Shown in pieces: positions 52,625 through 63,600 of a stretch of DNA of 64,000 bases. The translations under genes and the position numbers were made by a program. The notes beneath the pieces were generated by a model. It worked only from the letters and a program-made list of their open reading frames with translations. It was not told where the DNA came from and searched no databases. The stretch lies in NCBI RefSeq assembly GCF_009767585.1, contig NZ_WSNW01000001.1, forward strand, positions 2,138,090 to 2,202,089, given 5' to 3'. This DNA is from Coprobacillus cateniformis. GTDB lineage: Bacteria > Bacillota_I > Bacilli_A > Erysipelotrichales > Coprobacillaceae. Within the stretch, counting starts at the first letter, position 1, and the number at the start of each line of letters is the position of its first letter.

Positions 52625-53911
52625 ATGGAAGGATTATTTAATAGTAGATTTATGGTGAAGCTCCAGGATTTTGGGCAAAAACTTGGAACAAACAAATTTC
52701 TTAGTGCCTTGCAAGGTGCAATGATGTCTATGATGGGTGTATTGATGGTTGGAGCTGTATTTCAGATTATCTGCGCGATAGGTCCAATGTTAGGAGTTTT
52801 TGAAAATGGAGATACAATTTATAACTTTTTATATATGCCATATAATTATACAATGAATTGTTTATCTGTATGGATTGTTGTTGTGATGGCATATACATAT
52901 GCTAAAAATTTAAAAATGAAGTCTCCATTAATAACTGCGGTTGACTCAACAGTCTGTTTCTTAGTAGCAACTGGTGCATTTATGGCTTTAGAAAATGGAA
53001 CAACTGCATTGAATATGTCTTTTTTAGGAGCATCTGGTATGTTTACAGGGTTCTTGGTTGTCTTTGTTGTTATACATGTAGAAAAATTCTGTGCTGATAA
53101 GAATATCCGCATTAGAATGCCTGATGTTTGTCCACCATTTTTAGTAGATGGCTTCTCATCTATTTTACCATTGTTATTTAATGTTGTTATCTTTATGATT
53201 ATCTCTTTTGGTATTTCTAGTGTGAGTGGTGGTGCTTTAAATTTAGCAAGTGGTATTATGGCAGTTTTAGCTGCTCCATTAAGTGTCTTAGTTTCTGTTC
53301 CAGGTATGTTTATTATTGGTATCTTTGCATCTTTGCTATGGTGTTTTGGTATTCATGGAACAATGATTGTTTATCCTGTTTTAATGCCAATGATGATGAC
53401 TGCATTAGCAGAAAATGCTGCACATGCAGCAGCAGGAGAGCCTTTAGTCTTCTATCCAGTTGCTTTGTTTACAGCACTTCAATGCTGCGGTGGAACAGGG
53501 AATACACTTCCATTAGCTTTATTTGGTTTGCGTTCTAAATCTAAACAAATTCAGGCGGTTGCTAAAGTTTCAGCAGTTCCAGGATGGTTTGGAATTAATG
53601 AACCAATGACATTTGGTATGCCTATTATGTTCAATCCTATTCTTTGTATTCCTTATGTTTTAAATATACCTCTTGTCATGTTATGTTATTACATTGGATA
53701 TCAGACAGGATTTATTATTCCAGCATGGATTCCAATTATGTCATTAATGCCAATGGGTTTTGCTCAATACTTAGGTACGTTAAATTGGACAAATGCAATT
53801 TGGGATTATATTATGTTAATTCCTACAGGATTAGTATGGTATCCATTCTTTAAGATTTATGAAAAACAATTGGTTGCTAAAGAAGCTGCTGCAGCCCAAA
53901 ATGAAGCATAA
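52625..53911 (+). CDS. PTS lactose/cellobiose-type EIIC permease
   Basis: This 428-residue membrane permease imports a beta-glucoside such as cellobiose with coupled phosphorylation. About ten hydrophobic segments are visible. Family motifs are FLSALQGAMMSMMGVLMVG, RMPDVCPPFLVDGFSSILP, LLWCFGIHG, GGTGNTLPLAL and PGWFGINEPMTFGMPIMFNP, where the last NEP contains sugar-binding residues. ATG 52625 follows GGGAGGAG. The gene is co-transcribed with EIIA/EIIB and the two glucosidases. The exact sugar is not determined by sequence. Confidence 0.94.
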   Translation: MEGLFNSRFMVKLQDFGQKLGTNKFLSALQGAMMSMMGVLMVGAVFQIICAIGPMLGVFENGDTIYNFLYMPYNYTMNCLSVWIVVVMAYTYAKNLKMKSPLITAVDSTVCFLVATGAFMALENGTTALNMSFLGASGMFTGFLVVFVVIHVEKFCADKNIRIRMPDVCPPFLVDGFSSILPLLFNVVIFMIISFGISSVSGGALNLASGIMAVLAAPLSVLVSVPGMFIIGIFASLLWCFGIHGTMIVYPVLMPMMMTALAENAAHAAAGEPLVFYPVALFTALQCCGGTGNTLPLALFGLRSKSKQIQAVAKVSAVPGWFGINEPMTFGMPIMFNPILCIPYVLNIPLVMLCYYIGYQTGFIIPAWIPIMSLMPMGFAQYLGTLNWTNAIWDYIMLIPTGLVWYPFFKIYEKQLVAKEAAAAQNEA

Positions 53912-53929
53912 TAGAAGGGAGAAAACGAA

Positions 53930-55360
53930 ATGTTTCCTAATGATTTTTTATGGGGTGCAAGTTCTTCTAGTGCCCAAATTGAAGGTGGTTATGATAGGGA
54001 TGGCAGAGGTTTATCTATTTGGGATGTCAAGAAATTAAATCCAGGAACTTGTTCATTTCATTATGCTAGTGATTTTTATCATCATTTTAAGGAAGATATT
54101 GCTTTAATGGCAGAAATGGGATTTAAAGCTTATCGTATGTCAATATCATGGAGTCGTATTTTGCCTGATGGTGAAGGTAAAATTAATCAAAGAGGAATTG
54201 ATTTTTATAGAGATGTTTTTCATGAATGTCATAAGTATGGTATTGAACCGATTGTAACAATCTTTCATTTTGATTTACCATTAGCTTTACAACAGAAATA
54301 TGGTGGATGGAATAATAGACAAATGATTGATACCTATGTGAATTACTGTCAAATCTTATTTAAAGAATATAAAGATGATGTTCATTATTGGTTAACTTAT
54401 AATGAACAGAATATGCTCATTTTCTTTGGAGCAGTAGATATGATTGGTGGAACAAATCAGTTGCAAACAGGAACAGATTTATATAATCAAGCTCATATTC
54501 AGTTGATTGCACAAGCTAAGGCTATGAAATTGTGTCATGAAATGTGTCCGAATACTAAAATTGGTCCAGCACCAAATATAACAACATCTTATCCAAAAAC
54601 ATGTTCACCAATGGATTATATTGCTTCATTAAATATGGATGACTTAAGAAATAATTTTTATTTAGATGCTTTAGTTTTTGGAACTTATCCAATGAGTGTA
54701 TGGAAATATTTTAAGGATAATCAAATTATTTTGGATATTCATGATGGTGATTTTGAAATATTAAAAGAGGGACATCCTGATTTTATTGGTTTTAATTGTT
54801 ATGGGAATGATACTACAGAATACTTAGAATACTATCCTTTAGATATGAGTGATATGGTGAATGCTGATAATCGTGAAATGAGTTATTTAATGAAATTGAT
54901 GGATAAACCTGGAGTTGGTAGAGCATCACAGAATGAATATTTATCTAAAGGTGAAGATGGTCATGCATATGATCCTTATTGTATTCGTGTAACAGCGAGA
55001 CGTTTAACAGATCGTTATCACTTACCATTAATTATTACTGAGAATGGTTATGGGAGACCAGATATATTGGAAGAAGATGGAACAATTCATGACTCTTATC
55101 GTATTGAGCATTTAAGAGAAACAATCAGACAAATGGAAATTGGTATTGAAGAAGGCGCAAATATTTTCGGTTATTGTCCATGGAGTGCAGTAGATTTAGT
55201 CTCAACAAGAGAAGGTATTACAAAACGTTATGGCTTTATTTATGTAGATCGTGATGAAGATGATGAAAAAGCCAAAACTGCATCAATGAAAAGATATCGT
55301 AAAGATAGTTTCTATTGGTATAAAAAGGTTATTGAAAGTAATGGAAAGGAGTTGGATTAA
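53930..55360 (+). CDS. 6-phospho-beta-glucosidase (GH1), first copy
   Basis: This 476-residue GH1 enzyme splits phosphorylated beta-glucosides delivered by the PTS. The start FPNDFLWGASSSSAQIEGG is classic. The acid/base is E159 (TYNEQN) and the nucleophile E371 (ITENGYG). C-terminal DLVSTREGITKRYGFIYVD carries the Ser-Lys-Tyr trio that binds the 6-phosphate. It is cytosolic. AGAAGGGAG precedes the ATG. It abuts the second GH1 gene with no gap. Confidence 0.94.
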   Translation: MFPNDFLWGASSSSAQIEGGYDRDGRGLSIWDVKKLNPGTCSFHYASDFYHHFKEDIALMAEMGFKAYRMSISWSRILPDGEGKINQRGIDFYRDVFHECHKYGIEPIVTIFHFDLPLALQQKYGGWNNRQMIDTYVNYCQILFKEYKDDVHYWLTYNEQNMLIFFGAVDMIGGTNQLQTGTDLYNQAHIQLIAQAKAMKLCHEMCPNTKIGPAPNITTSYPKTCSPMDYIASLNMDDLRNNFYLDALVFGTYPMSVWKYFKDNQIILDIHDGDFEILKEGHPDFIGFNCYGNDTTEYLEYYPLDMSDMVNADNREMSYLMKLMDKPGVGRASQNEYLSKGEDGHAYDPYCIRVTARRLTDRYHLPLIITENGYGRPDILEEDGTIHDSYRIEHLRETIRQMEIGIEEGANIFGYCPWSAVDLVSTREGITKRYGFIYVDRDEDDEKAKTASMKRYRKDSFYWYKKVIESNGKELD

Positions 55361-56833
55361 ATGGCATTTCCTAAAGATTTTTTATGGGGTGGAGCAACCG
55401 CAGCCAATCAATATGAAGGTGGCTGGAATGAAGATGGCAAAGGTATCAGTACTTCAGATTGTTGTACGAGAGGTTCACGAACAAAACCTAGAGAGGTCAC
55501 TTATAAAACAAAAGAGGGAAAAATTGAATCACAGATGATGTTTGATTTAAATGCTCCTAAAGGTGCAATCTTTGGTTCTTTTGAAGGTTATGATTATCCT
55601 TCATATACAGCAACTGATTTTTATCATCATTATGCAGAGGATATTGCTTTATTTGCTGAAATGGGATTCAAGATGTTTAGAATGTCAATTAACTGGACAA
55701 GAATTTTTCCTAATGGATATGATGATGAACCCAATGAAAAGGGATTAGAATTTTATGATCATGTCTTTGATGAATTATATAAGTATGGGATTGAACCATT
55801 AGTCACTTTATCACATTATGAAACACCTGTTGGTTTAACAAATAAATGGGGGAGTTGGGCAGATAGACGAACTATTGATTGTTTTGTCAAGTATGCCACA
55901 ACATGTTTCAAACGATATAAAGGTAAGGTAAAATATTGGTTAACATTTAATGAAATTAATTGTATTGGTTTTGGTGGATGGATGGCAGCTGGGCTACCAA
56001 CTTGTGATCCTCAAATTATTGCTAATGCAACACGTAATCAGTTATTAGCAAGTGCTTTGGCAGTAAAGGCTGCTCATACAATTGATGAAAATATGATGGT
56101 AGGAAATATGATTGGATATGGGACTGCTTATCCTTATACATGTCACCCTGATGATTCTATGAAACAAAGAAAAATGCAGCAAGGTGTTGATTTCTATACT
56201 GATGTTCAGGCAAGGGGGTATTACCCATCAAGTCAGTTAAAGAAGTATGAAAGAGAAGGAATAGTGCTAGAATTAACAGACCAGGATAAACAAACATTAA
56301 AAGAAGGAACAATTGATTTTATTACATTCTCTTATTATATGTCATCTTGTGTGAGTGCTGATCCTGAAGTTGAAAAGAATCAAGGTGGAAACATGATGTT
56401 TGGTGTTAAGAATCCATATTTAAAGGCAAGTGACTGGGGCTGGCAGATTGATCCTGTAGGATTGCGTATTGCTTTAAATGATTTTTATAGCAAATATCAA
56501 TTACCATTAATGATTGTTGAAAATGGATTAGGTGCAGTAGATAAAGTTGAAGCTGATGGATCTATTCATGATTCATATCGTATTGATTATTTACGTGCTC
56601 ACATTGAACAGATGGATAAAGCTATTAATGAAGATGATGTTAATTTGATTGGTTATACACCATGGGGATGTATTGATTTAGTGAGTGCATCTACAGGTGA
56701 AATGGAAAAACGCTATGGGTTCATTTATGTTGATTATCAGGATGATGGAACAGGTGTTGGAAAACGTAGTCGTAAGGATTCATTCTATTGGTATCAAAAA
56801 GTTATTGCTAGTGATGGTGAAGATTTGAGATAA
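55361..56833 (+). CDS. 6-phospho-beta-glucosidase (GH1), second copy
   Basis: This 490-residue GH1 enzyme is paralogous to the preceding one but diverged. The N-terminus is FPKDFLWGGATAANQYEGG, the acid/base E198 (TFNEIN), the nucleophile E387 (IVENGLG), and the phosphate-binding segment DLVSASTGEMEKRYGFIYVD. An N-terminal insertion (about residues 35-65) resembles BglA/AscB-type enzymes. It starts on the base after the first gene's stop, with AAAGGAG in that gene, so translation is coupled. Two copies suggest two aglycone or linkage specificities. Confidence 0.94.
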   Translation: MAFPKDFLWGGATAANQYEGGWNEDGKGISTSDCCTRGSRTKPREVTYKTKEGKIESQMMFDLNAPKGAIFGSFEGYDYPSYTATDFYHHYAEDIALFAEMGFKMFRMSINWTRIFPNGYDDEPNEKGLEFYDHVFDELYKYGIEPLVTLSHYETPVGLTNKWGSWADRRTIDCFVKYATTCFKRYKGKVKYWLTFNEINCIGFGGWMAAGLPTCDPQIIANATRNQLLASALAVKAAHTIDENMMVGNMIGYGTAYPYTCHPDDSMKQRKMQQGVDFYTDVQARGYYPSSQLKKYEREGIVLELTDQDKQTLKEGTIDFITFSYYMSSCVSADPEVEKNQGGNMMFGVKNPYLKASDWGWQIDPVGLRIALNDFYSKYQLPLMIVENGLGAVDKVEADGSIHDSYRIDYLRAHIEQMDKAINEDDVNLIGYTPWGCIDLVSASTGEMEKRYGFIYVDYQDDGTGVGKRSRKDSFYWYQKVIASDGEDLR

Positions 56834-56852
56834 CAAATTATTTTTCTCCCTT

Positions 56853-56882
56853 AAAAACACGAGTATAAACTTGTGTTTTTTC
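56853..56882 (+). terminator. Terminator of the PTS/beta-glucosidase operon
   Basis: AAAAACACGAGT pairs with ACTTGTGTTTTT across a short loop, then TTC. Confidence 0.85.
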
Positions 56883-56989
56883 ATAGGAATAACAATCACA
56901 TCTTTTGATAAATATGCTATTTTTATAAATATATATTAATACCTATCATGCTTTTCTATGCGGATTCATAAAATAACCTAAGCAAATTC

Positions 56990-57233
56990 GTCGAAAGAAA
57001 TTACTGGCATATTGTGATAATAAAGATATAACAATAGAGGACTACAGTGTACTTGAACAGTTAATGAGTCCTTTACAAATTCTTGATAATAATTTTAATT
57101 TATATGAAAACATGTTATTAATAATTTATATACACCACTCGTATGTGTTTGTATTTTACGTTTTTATAATGAATTTTCTATTAGTGAAACTTCTCAAATT
57201 TTAGAAATCTTTCAAGGAATAAATATGAAATAA
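56990..57233 (+). pseudogene. Frameshifted remnant related to the helical protein at 46793-47398
   Basis: A frame from 56990 reads KKLLAYCDNKDITIEDYSVLEQL, matching KQLLEKICKKAITINEYCVLRQL of the intact 201-residue protein at 12 of 24 positions, then degenerates into a hydrophobic nonsense tail. A second frame (about 57138-57233) reads ILRFYNEFSISETSQILEI before TAA, so at least one frameshift has occurred. No start or ribosome site remains. The sequence from 57234 to 57477 is AT-rich and shows nothing recognisable. Confidence 0.6.
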
Positions 57234-57477
57234 AAATGTATGTTATCTATAGGGTATGTTATATTCCTAAAAAAGAATGTATTAAAAATGAAAGGATTTA
57301 TTTTACAGTTTAACAAATAGAGATATTCTGTAAAAGCGAGTATGTTGAGAAAATCACATATTGGAATATCATAAAATCAAAACTTTTCTTTTTAAGAATT
57401 AACTCTCCTACTTCTCTACGTAGGAAGATAAAAAAGAATTTCTTATTAATAATGTAAGATTTTGATTATAAATCATA

Positions 57478-57506
57478 TTGGCAAATAAAATAATATGTGA
57501 TAGAAT
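57478..57506 (+). promoter_or_regulatory. Promoter of the GH20 surface glycosidase gene
   Basis: TTGGCA (57478-57483) and TAGAAT (57501-57506) are 17 bp apart, with an extended TG before the -10. The transcript would start about 57513, just before the antiterminator site. Confidence 0.8.
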
Positions 57507-57523
57507 GTTCTTGTAAAAATAAA

Positions 57524-57550
57524 GGATTGTTACTTTAAGTAGGCAAGACC
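57524..57550 (+). promoter_or_regulatory. Ribonucleic antiterminator (RAT) site for a LicT/BglG-type protein
   Basis: The sequence begins GGATTGTTACTTTAAG and ends TAGGCAAGACC. It fits the RAT consensus of LicT/SacY/BglG antiterminators (GGATTGTTACTG...GCAGGCAAAACC), with the two conserved internal loops. Its last six bases form the left arm of the terminator at 57545-57578, so the two structures are mutually exclusive. No BglG-type gene is in the window, so the regulator must be encoded elsewhere. Confidence 0.9.
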
Positions 57551-57586
57551 AATCAGTATATTCATACTGGTTGGTCTTTTCTTATT
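57545..57586 (+). terminator. Leader terminator controlled by the RAT site
   Basis: A 15-position stem (AAGACCAATCAGTAT / ATACTGGTTGGTCTT, one G-T pair) with a four-base loop is followed by TTTCTTATTTTC. It lies 40 bp before the start codon, inside the leader. Confidence 0.92.
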
Positions 57587-57623
57587 TTCAATAACAATTG
57601 ATGAGAAGGGAGAATATGAAGTG

Positions 57624-60600
57624 ATGAAAGGATGGAAAAGATTTTTATCGATAGGTTTGGTATTCACAATGTTGATTGGACAATTAATTCTTGGAACAAC
57701 ATCAACATATGCTTTAGAAAAAGACAACGATGATTATTCAGATACAACTGAGCAAAATAACATTGACAAACTTAATATCGATATCAAAGATGTGGGTAAC
57801 TTAAAGGAATTTGCTGAATCACCATTATATGATGTTGAAAACAATGAACTTTTATTACCACGATTAGAAGGTTATAAAGTTGAAATTTTTGGGAGTGATA
57901 ATAAAGCAACAATTTCTTTAAAAGGTGAAGTCACAAGACCTTTAGAAACACAAACAGTAAAGTTATTATATAAACTTACCAATAAAGAAAACAATGAGGT
58001 TACAACAACAGAAACAAATGCAACAATCAAGGTTCCAGCAAAAGAAACAAATATTTCTGGAAAAAATAAAAAACCTCAAGTTATACCAGGATTACGTGAA
58101 TGGGTAGCAGGTAATGGAAAAGTTGATTTGACAGATGCGAGAATTGTTTTAGGAAGTCAGGCATTTTCTAAAGCAGCGAGAACTTTTCAAGAAGATTATC
58201 GAGAATTAACTGGTAGAAACATTACCCTAGTAACAGGTAATGAATCGGATGTAAAAGCAGGTGATATTTTTTTACAAGAAGATATAAGTGAAACAATGCT
58301 TGGTGATGAAGGGTATTATTTATATATCGGAGGAGAAGAAGCAGATCAGAATTATGTAACGGTTAAGGCTACTCATAATACGGGAGCTTTGTATGGAACT
58401 ATCTCTCTTCTACAAATTTTAAAACAGGATAATGGAAGAAATGAATTGCCACGTGGACTTGTAAAAGATTATCCTCTATTTGAACAAAGAGGAATGATGC
58501 TTGATGTTGCACGTAAATGGTTTCCAATGGAATATTTAGAGGATTTATCAAAGCAAATGAGTTGGTATAAATTAAATATGTTATCATTGCATTTAAGTGA
58601 TAATGATATCTGGAATGGATTATCAACTGAAAATGGATTAGGTGGACAACCTGAAGGATGGTTCAGATTAGAGAGTGAACTTTATCCAGGATTAACATCA
58701 ACTGACCACTATACAAAAAAGCAATTTAGAGATTATCAATATGACTGTATGGAGTTAGGCATTGATGTGATTCCCGAATTAGATACACCAGGCCATGCTT
58801 TAGCGTATACGAATCTTTGGCCAGAATTGAAATTTCCTGGGAATGTAAAGTATTTAGATGCAGGAAATCCTGAGACATTAAAAAGAGTGACGGCTCTTTT
58901 TGATGAATATATTAATGGATATAATGGTGGAGAGGCTACATTTGTTGGTGATTATGTCAACATAGGAACTGATGAATACAAAGCTGGGACAGGTTCTGCT
59001 AAAGAATCATTTAGAAAATATTGTAATGATTTATTAGAGTATATAAATTCGACTGGTAAAGAAGCTGTTTTCTGGGGCTCTTTAAAAGAAAATTCAGGAT
59101 CTACACCAGTCACGACTGATGCAACAATGTTTGCATGGTTCCAAGGATATGCTGATGCTAAGCAGTCATTAGATGCAGGATATAAAATTATTTCTATGGA
59201 AGATTCAGAAACTTATATTGTTCCAGGTGGCGGATATTATTCTAATCAATTTGGACGTGCAGAATATTTATATAATTCATGGTTGCCTAATAATAATTAT
59301 GGATGGGCAAACCACCCAGCACCAGTTGGACATCCAGGTGTTTCTGGTGGGCAATTTGCAGTATGGAATGATTTTAGTGGAAACGGTATCTCAGTTAATG
59401 ATGTGAGTTATCGTATTCAACATAATTTATATACTGTGGCAGAAAAATGCTGGGCTGGTCATCAAAAGAAAAATGAGGGTTATAATTATGCAAGTGAGAA
59501 AAAACTTGCGAGTGTATTAGGAGATGCACCAAATACGGATTTCTTATATGAAATTGATAAGAACATTAAAGATAATGAGTTAATTAAACTTGATGATAAA
59601 ACGAATAATTTAGTTGAAGGGGTTAATATTTTAGAGGCTACTAACATAACTGAAGATGTCAAAGGAAAAGATGGAAAAGCGATTCAATTTAATGGTGGGT
59701 CAAGTTATTTTAAAACTGATATTGAATCAGCTGGTTTTGGCTGGACAACAGCTATGTGGATTCAACCAGTTGATACAGCAAGTGGAACCTTAATGGAAGG
59801 ACAAACAGGAAAACTTTATTTAGATAATGGTAAAATCAGATATGATGTAGAGGGATATACTCATACATTTAATTGTGATATTAAAGAAGGAGAATGGACA
59901 CATATTACATTGATAGGATCATATGAAGGTGTAAAATTATATATCAATGGAACTTTATTTGATTCATTGATCAATAAACCATTTCCAAATTGGAATAATA
60001 ACTCTGGATGTAATTCATGGAATGGATCATATCCAACGAATGATCTTGGACAGAGAACACAACGTTATTATGAAACTTTGATGTTACCATTAAACACAAT
60101 AGGTGGTAAAGAAAATGCTGTGAAAGCAATTGTTGATGATTTTCAAGTTTATAATACAATATTAGATGAAAATGCTATTAAAAAATTAGCAGGTAGTATT
60201 ATTTATGAAAATTTAGCATTAAATCAAACAGCAACAGCATCTGCTAATGAGACAGATTCATTAAACCCTACTAAAGCAGTAGATGGAGTGACATCTGGTA
60301 CAAGCAGATGGGCATCTAATTATAATGATGATGCATGCTTTATGGTGGATCTAGGTTCAAAGCAAAATGTCAATAAGATAAAAATCTTTTGGGAAGCTTC
60401 ATATGCAGTAAAATATAAATTATTAGTCAGTTCAGACAATATAAATTGGACAGAAGTTTATAATGAAGAAAATGGTAATGGTGGAATATCTGATATTGAT
60501 TTTGAAATGAAATCAGATATTCAGTATGTAAAATTCCAAGGTGTACAAAGAGCTACAGAGTATGGTTATTCATTCTATGAAATGGAAGTCTATGGTGATA

Positions 60601-63600
60601 AAGTAGCTGGTGAGGATGATTATGAACGTGCTAATGTTGCTTTAAATAAAGAAGTGACTGTTGGGAACTATCATTCAGCTTCACAAGAAGCTGATCGTAG
60701 TGGAAAAAATGCTGTTGATGGAAGCAAAGTAAGCCGTTGGGAATTTGATATTAATAATCCAGCAGAAAACTATATAACAATACCTTTAAATAGTGATGAG
60801 GATGTGAATAAAGTCATTATCTCGCAATATGAATGGGGTGCAAACAGAATTTCTAAAATAAAAATAGCTATTATAGATGATGCTGATAAGGAGACAGTTT
60901 GTTACAATGAAACAGTTTATCCTGAATCAACGACAATTATGAGAGACACTGTTGATGAAGTCTTTGAATTATCTCAAGTAGTGAAAGGAAAAGCTATTAA
61001 GATATACTTAACTCCTAAGGCTGCTGGAGCAGATGATTTGGTCAATATTGCTGAAGTTGAGTTATATGGAACAAAAGCTGCTGAAACGATTGATCCTGAT
61101 GTACCTACAGAAGATACAACTGAACGTAATCAAACATTAATACCCCATTCAACAATGACTGCCACAGCAACGAGTGAGCATCCCAATGTTGGCTCAGAAG
61201 GATTAGCTTCAATGGCTATTGATGATAATCTTAATACATGGTGGCATACAAACTGGTCAAATGTTGTTCCATTACCTCAAAGCATTACAATTGATTTACA
61301 TGATATCAAACTCATTGGAAATTATACTTATTTACCAAGACCAGATGCTGGTAATGGTACAATTAGTCAGTATAAACTTGAAATAAGTCTTGATGGTACT
61401 CATTATGAACAGGTAGCTGCTGGAAAATGGGAATTGAATGCAGACCTCAAAACAGTTAATTTTGCTCCACGAGCAGCCCGTTATATTCGTTTAACTGCTA
61501 TAGAAGGTAAAGGTGGTTTTGCATCAGCTCGTGAGATTAATATTTATCAAACAGATGCCATTTTAAAAACTGATTTAGAGAAAATTGTTGATGATGCTAA
61601 GAAAATTGATTTATCAGGTTATATGATATCTTCAACTGAACAATTTAAGAATGCTTTGCAAGAAGCAGAAACATTATTAGGTCAAGATTCTCCTACAGAG
61701 GAACAAATGACTGTTGCGAGTATAGAGTTACAAAACGGATTAGATGCTCTAGATGTTGCAACAAACAACTTATCTGACTTAGAAACATTATATAATGAGA
61801 AGAAAGATATTGCTAATGATGATTATACACAAGACAGTTATCAGCAATTGACTGATGTTTTGAATTCAGCAAAAGCATTATTAGATAGAGAAGGTGATGT
61901 TGGTGAAAAAGAGAAACACGCAGCAATTCAAGCCCTTAATGATGCTTCAGATAATCTCATTTCATTAGTAGAACTTAAAAAATCTATAGTTTTAGCTGAA
62001 AAAGTTGATATCACTGATGTAACTCAATTAACAGGAGATGAATTAATATTACGTCTCAATGCTGCAAAATCATTAGTAGAAAATGCTTCTGCTACTCAAA
62101 ATCAAATTGATATTGCTACATATCGACTATCAATTGCTATTGATGATTTACAAGCAGATAATACAGCATTGCAAACATTAATTACTTCATTAGATCATGA
62201 GAATGTGTATACATCTTCAAGTTGGACTACATTTGCACCTGTTTTAACAACTGCAAAAGAAAAATTATCTACAACAACAATTCAAGAATTAACAGAGGCT
62301 CGTCTTGCTTTATTAGAAGCTCAAAAAGGATTGGCATTGAGAGCGACTGCTGAGAATATAGCAGCATTACAAACTTTTGTAGATAATTCAGCATCTTTAA
62401 ATGCTGAAGATTATACTCAAGAATCATGGAATGGTTATATGGCATTAATTAATGAAATTAAAGAGTTATTAAAAGCACCTGATATTTTAGCACAGACAGA
62501 TGCATTAGCAAAAATAACTGAAGCCAATCAATTCCAATTGGTACATGTTGATGTCAAAAAACAACTACAAGATATGATTGATGAGTATAAAGACTTAAAT
62601 CAGATGGATTATATAAGCTCTTCATGGATGCAATTTGCACCAGTATTATCAGAAGCAAATGATTATTTAGCAGATGATAAAACATATGATGAAGTAAAGA
62701 ATATGATAAGTCGATTAAGTGAAGCATATTCAAAATTAGTTATGAGTGGTGAAAAAGCACTAAGAGAATATATGCAAACGATAACACTCAAGCAACCAGA
62801 TAATTATACTGAAGAAAGTTATGCATTATATAAAGGTGCTTATACAAATTTAGGATTATTATTACAAGATGCGGCGAATGTTTCTTTGGAAGACTTTAAT
62901 ATTGCAAAAGATAATTATGAAAAATATTTAGGATTATTAGAATATAAACCTGCTGATTATAGTAAGGTAGATGACTTATTATTAACAGTTCCTAAAGATT
63001 TATCAAACTATGAAAAAGAAACAGTTGATGCGTTGAATACTGCAATTAACAATATTGTTCGTGGAAAAAATATAACTGAGCAAGCTATTGTTGATGAATA
63101 TGCAATTCATTTAAAGAAAGCAATTGATGGTTTGAAAGAAAAACCAGATTTACCACCTGAAGTGGTAGATAAATTGGAACTATCACAATTGATTGTAAAA
63201 GCAAATACTTATGTAAAAGATGATAAATATACTGAAGATACATTAAATTATTTAATGAAAGAAATTAAAAAAGCACAAGCTGTTGTAGATAAAAAAGATG
63301 CAACACAAGCAGAAGTTGATACAGCAATAGCTAATCTTAATCATGCTATTAAGGGATTAAAAACAAAGCCAGTCATTCCTCCAAAACAAGACGAATATGT
63401 TATGACTGAAGGAAATCATTTTACATTTAAGCCAGGTGAGGATGTTAAGTTTGTTTCCAAAGCACCAATTGAAAAGTTTAAAGAAGTGTTATTAGATGGT
63501 AATGTTTTAGCTCGACAATATTATACAGTGAAATCAGGAAGTACAATTGTGACATTGAATCCTGAATTTACAAAGACATTAAGTGCAGGGAAACATACAT

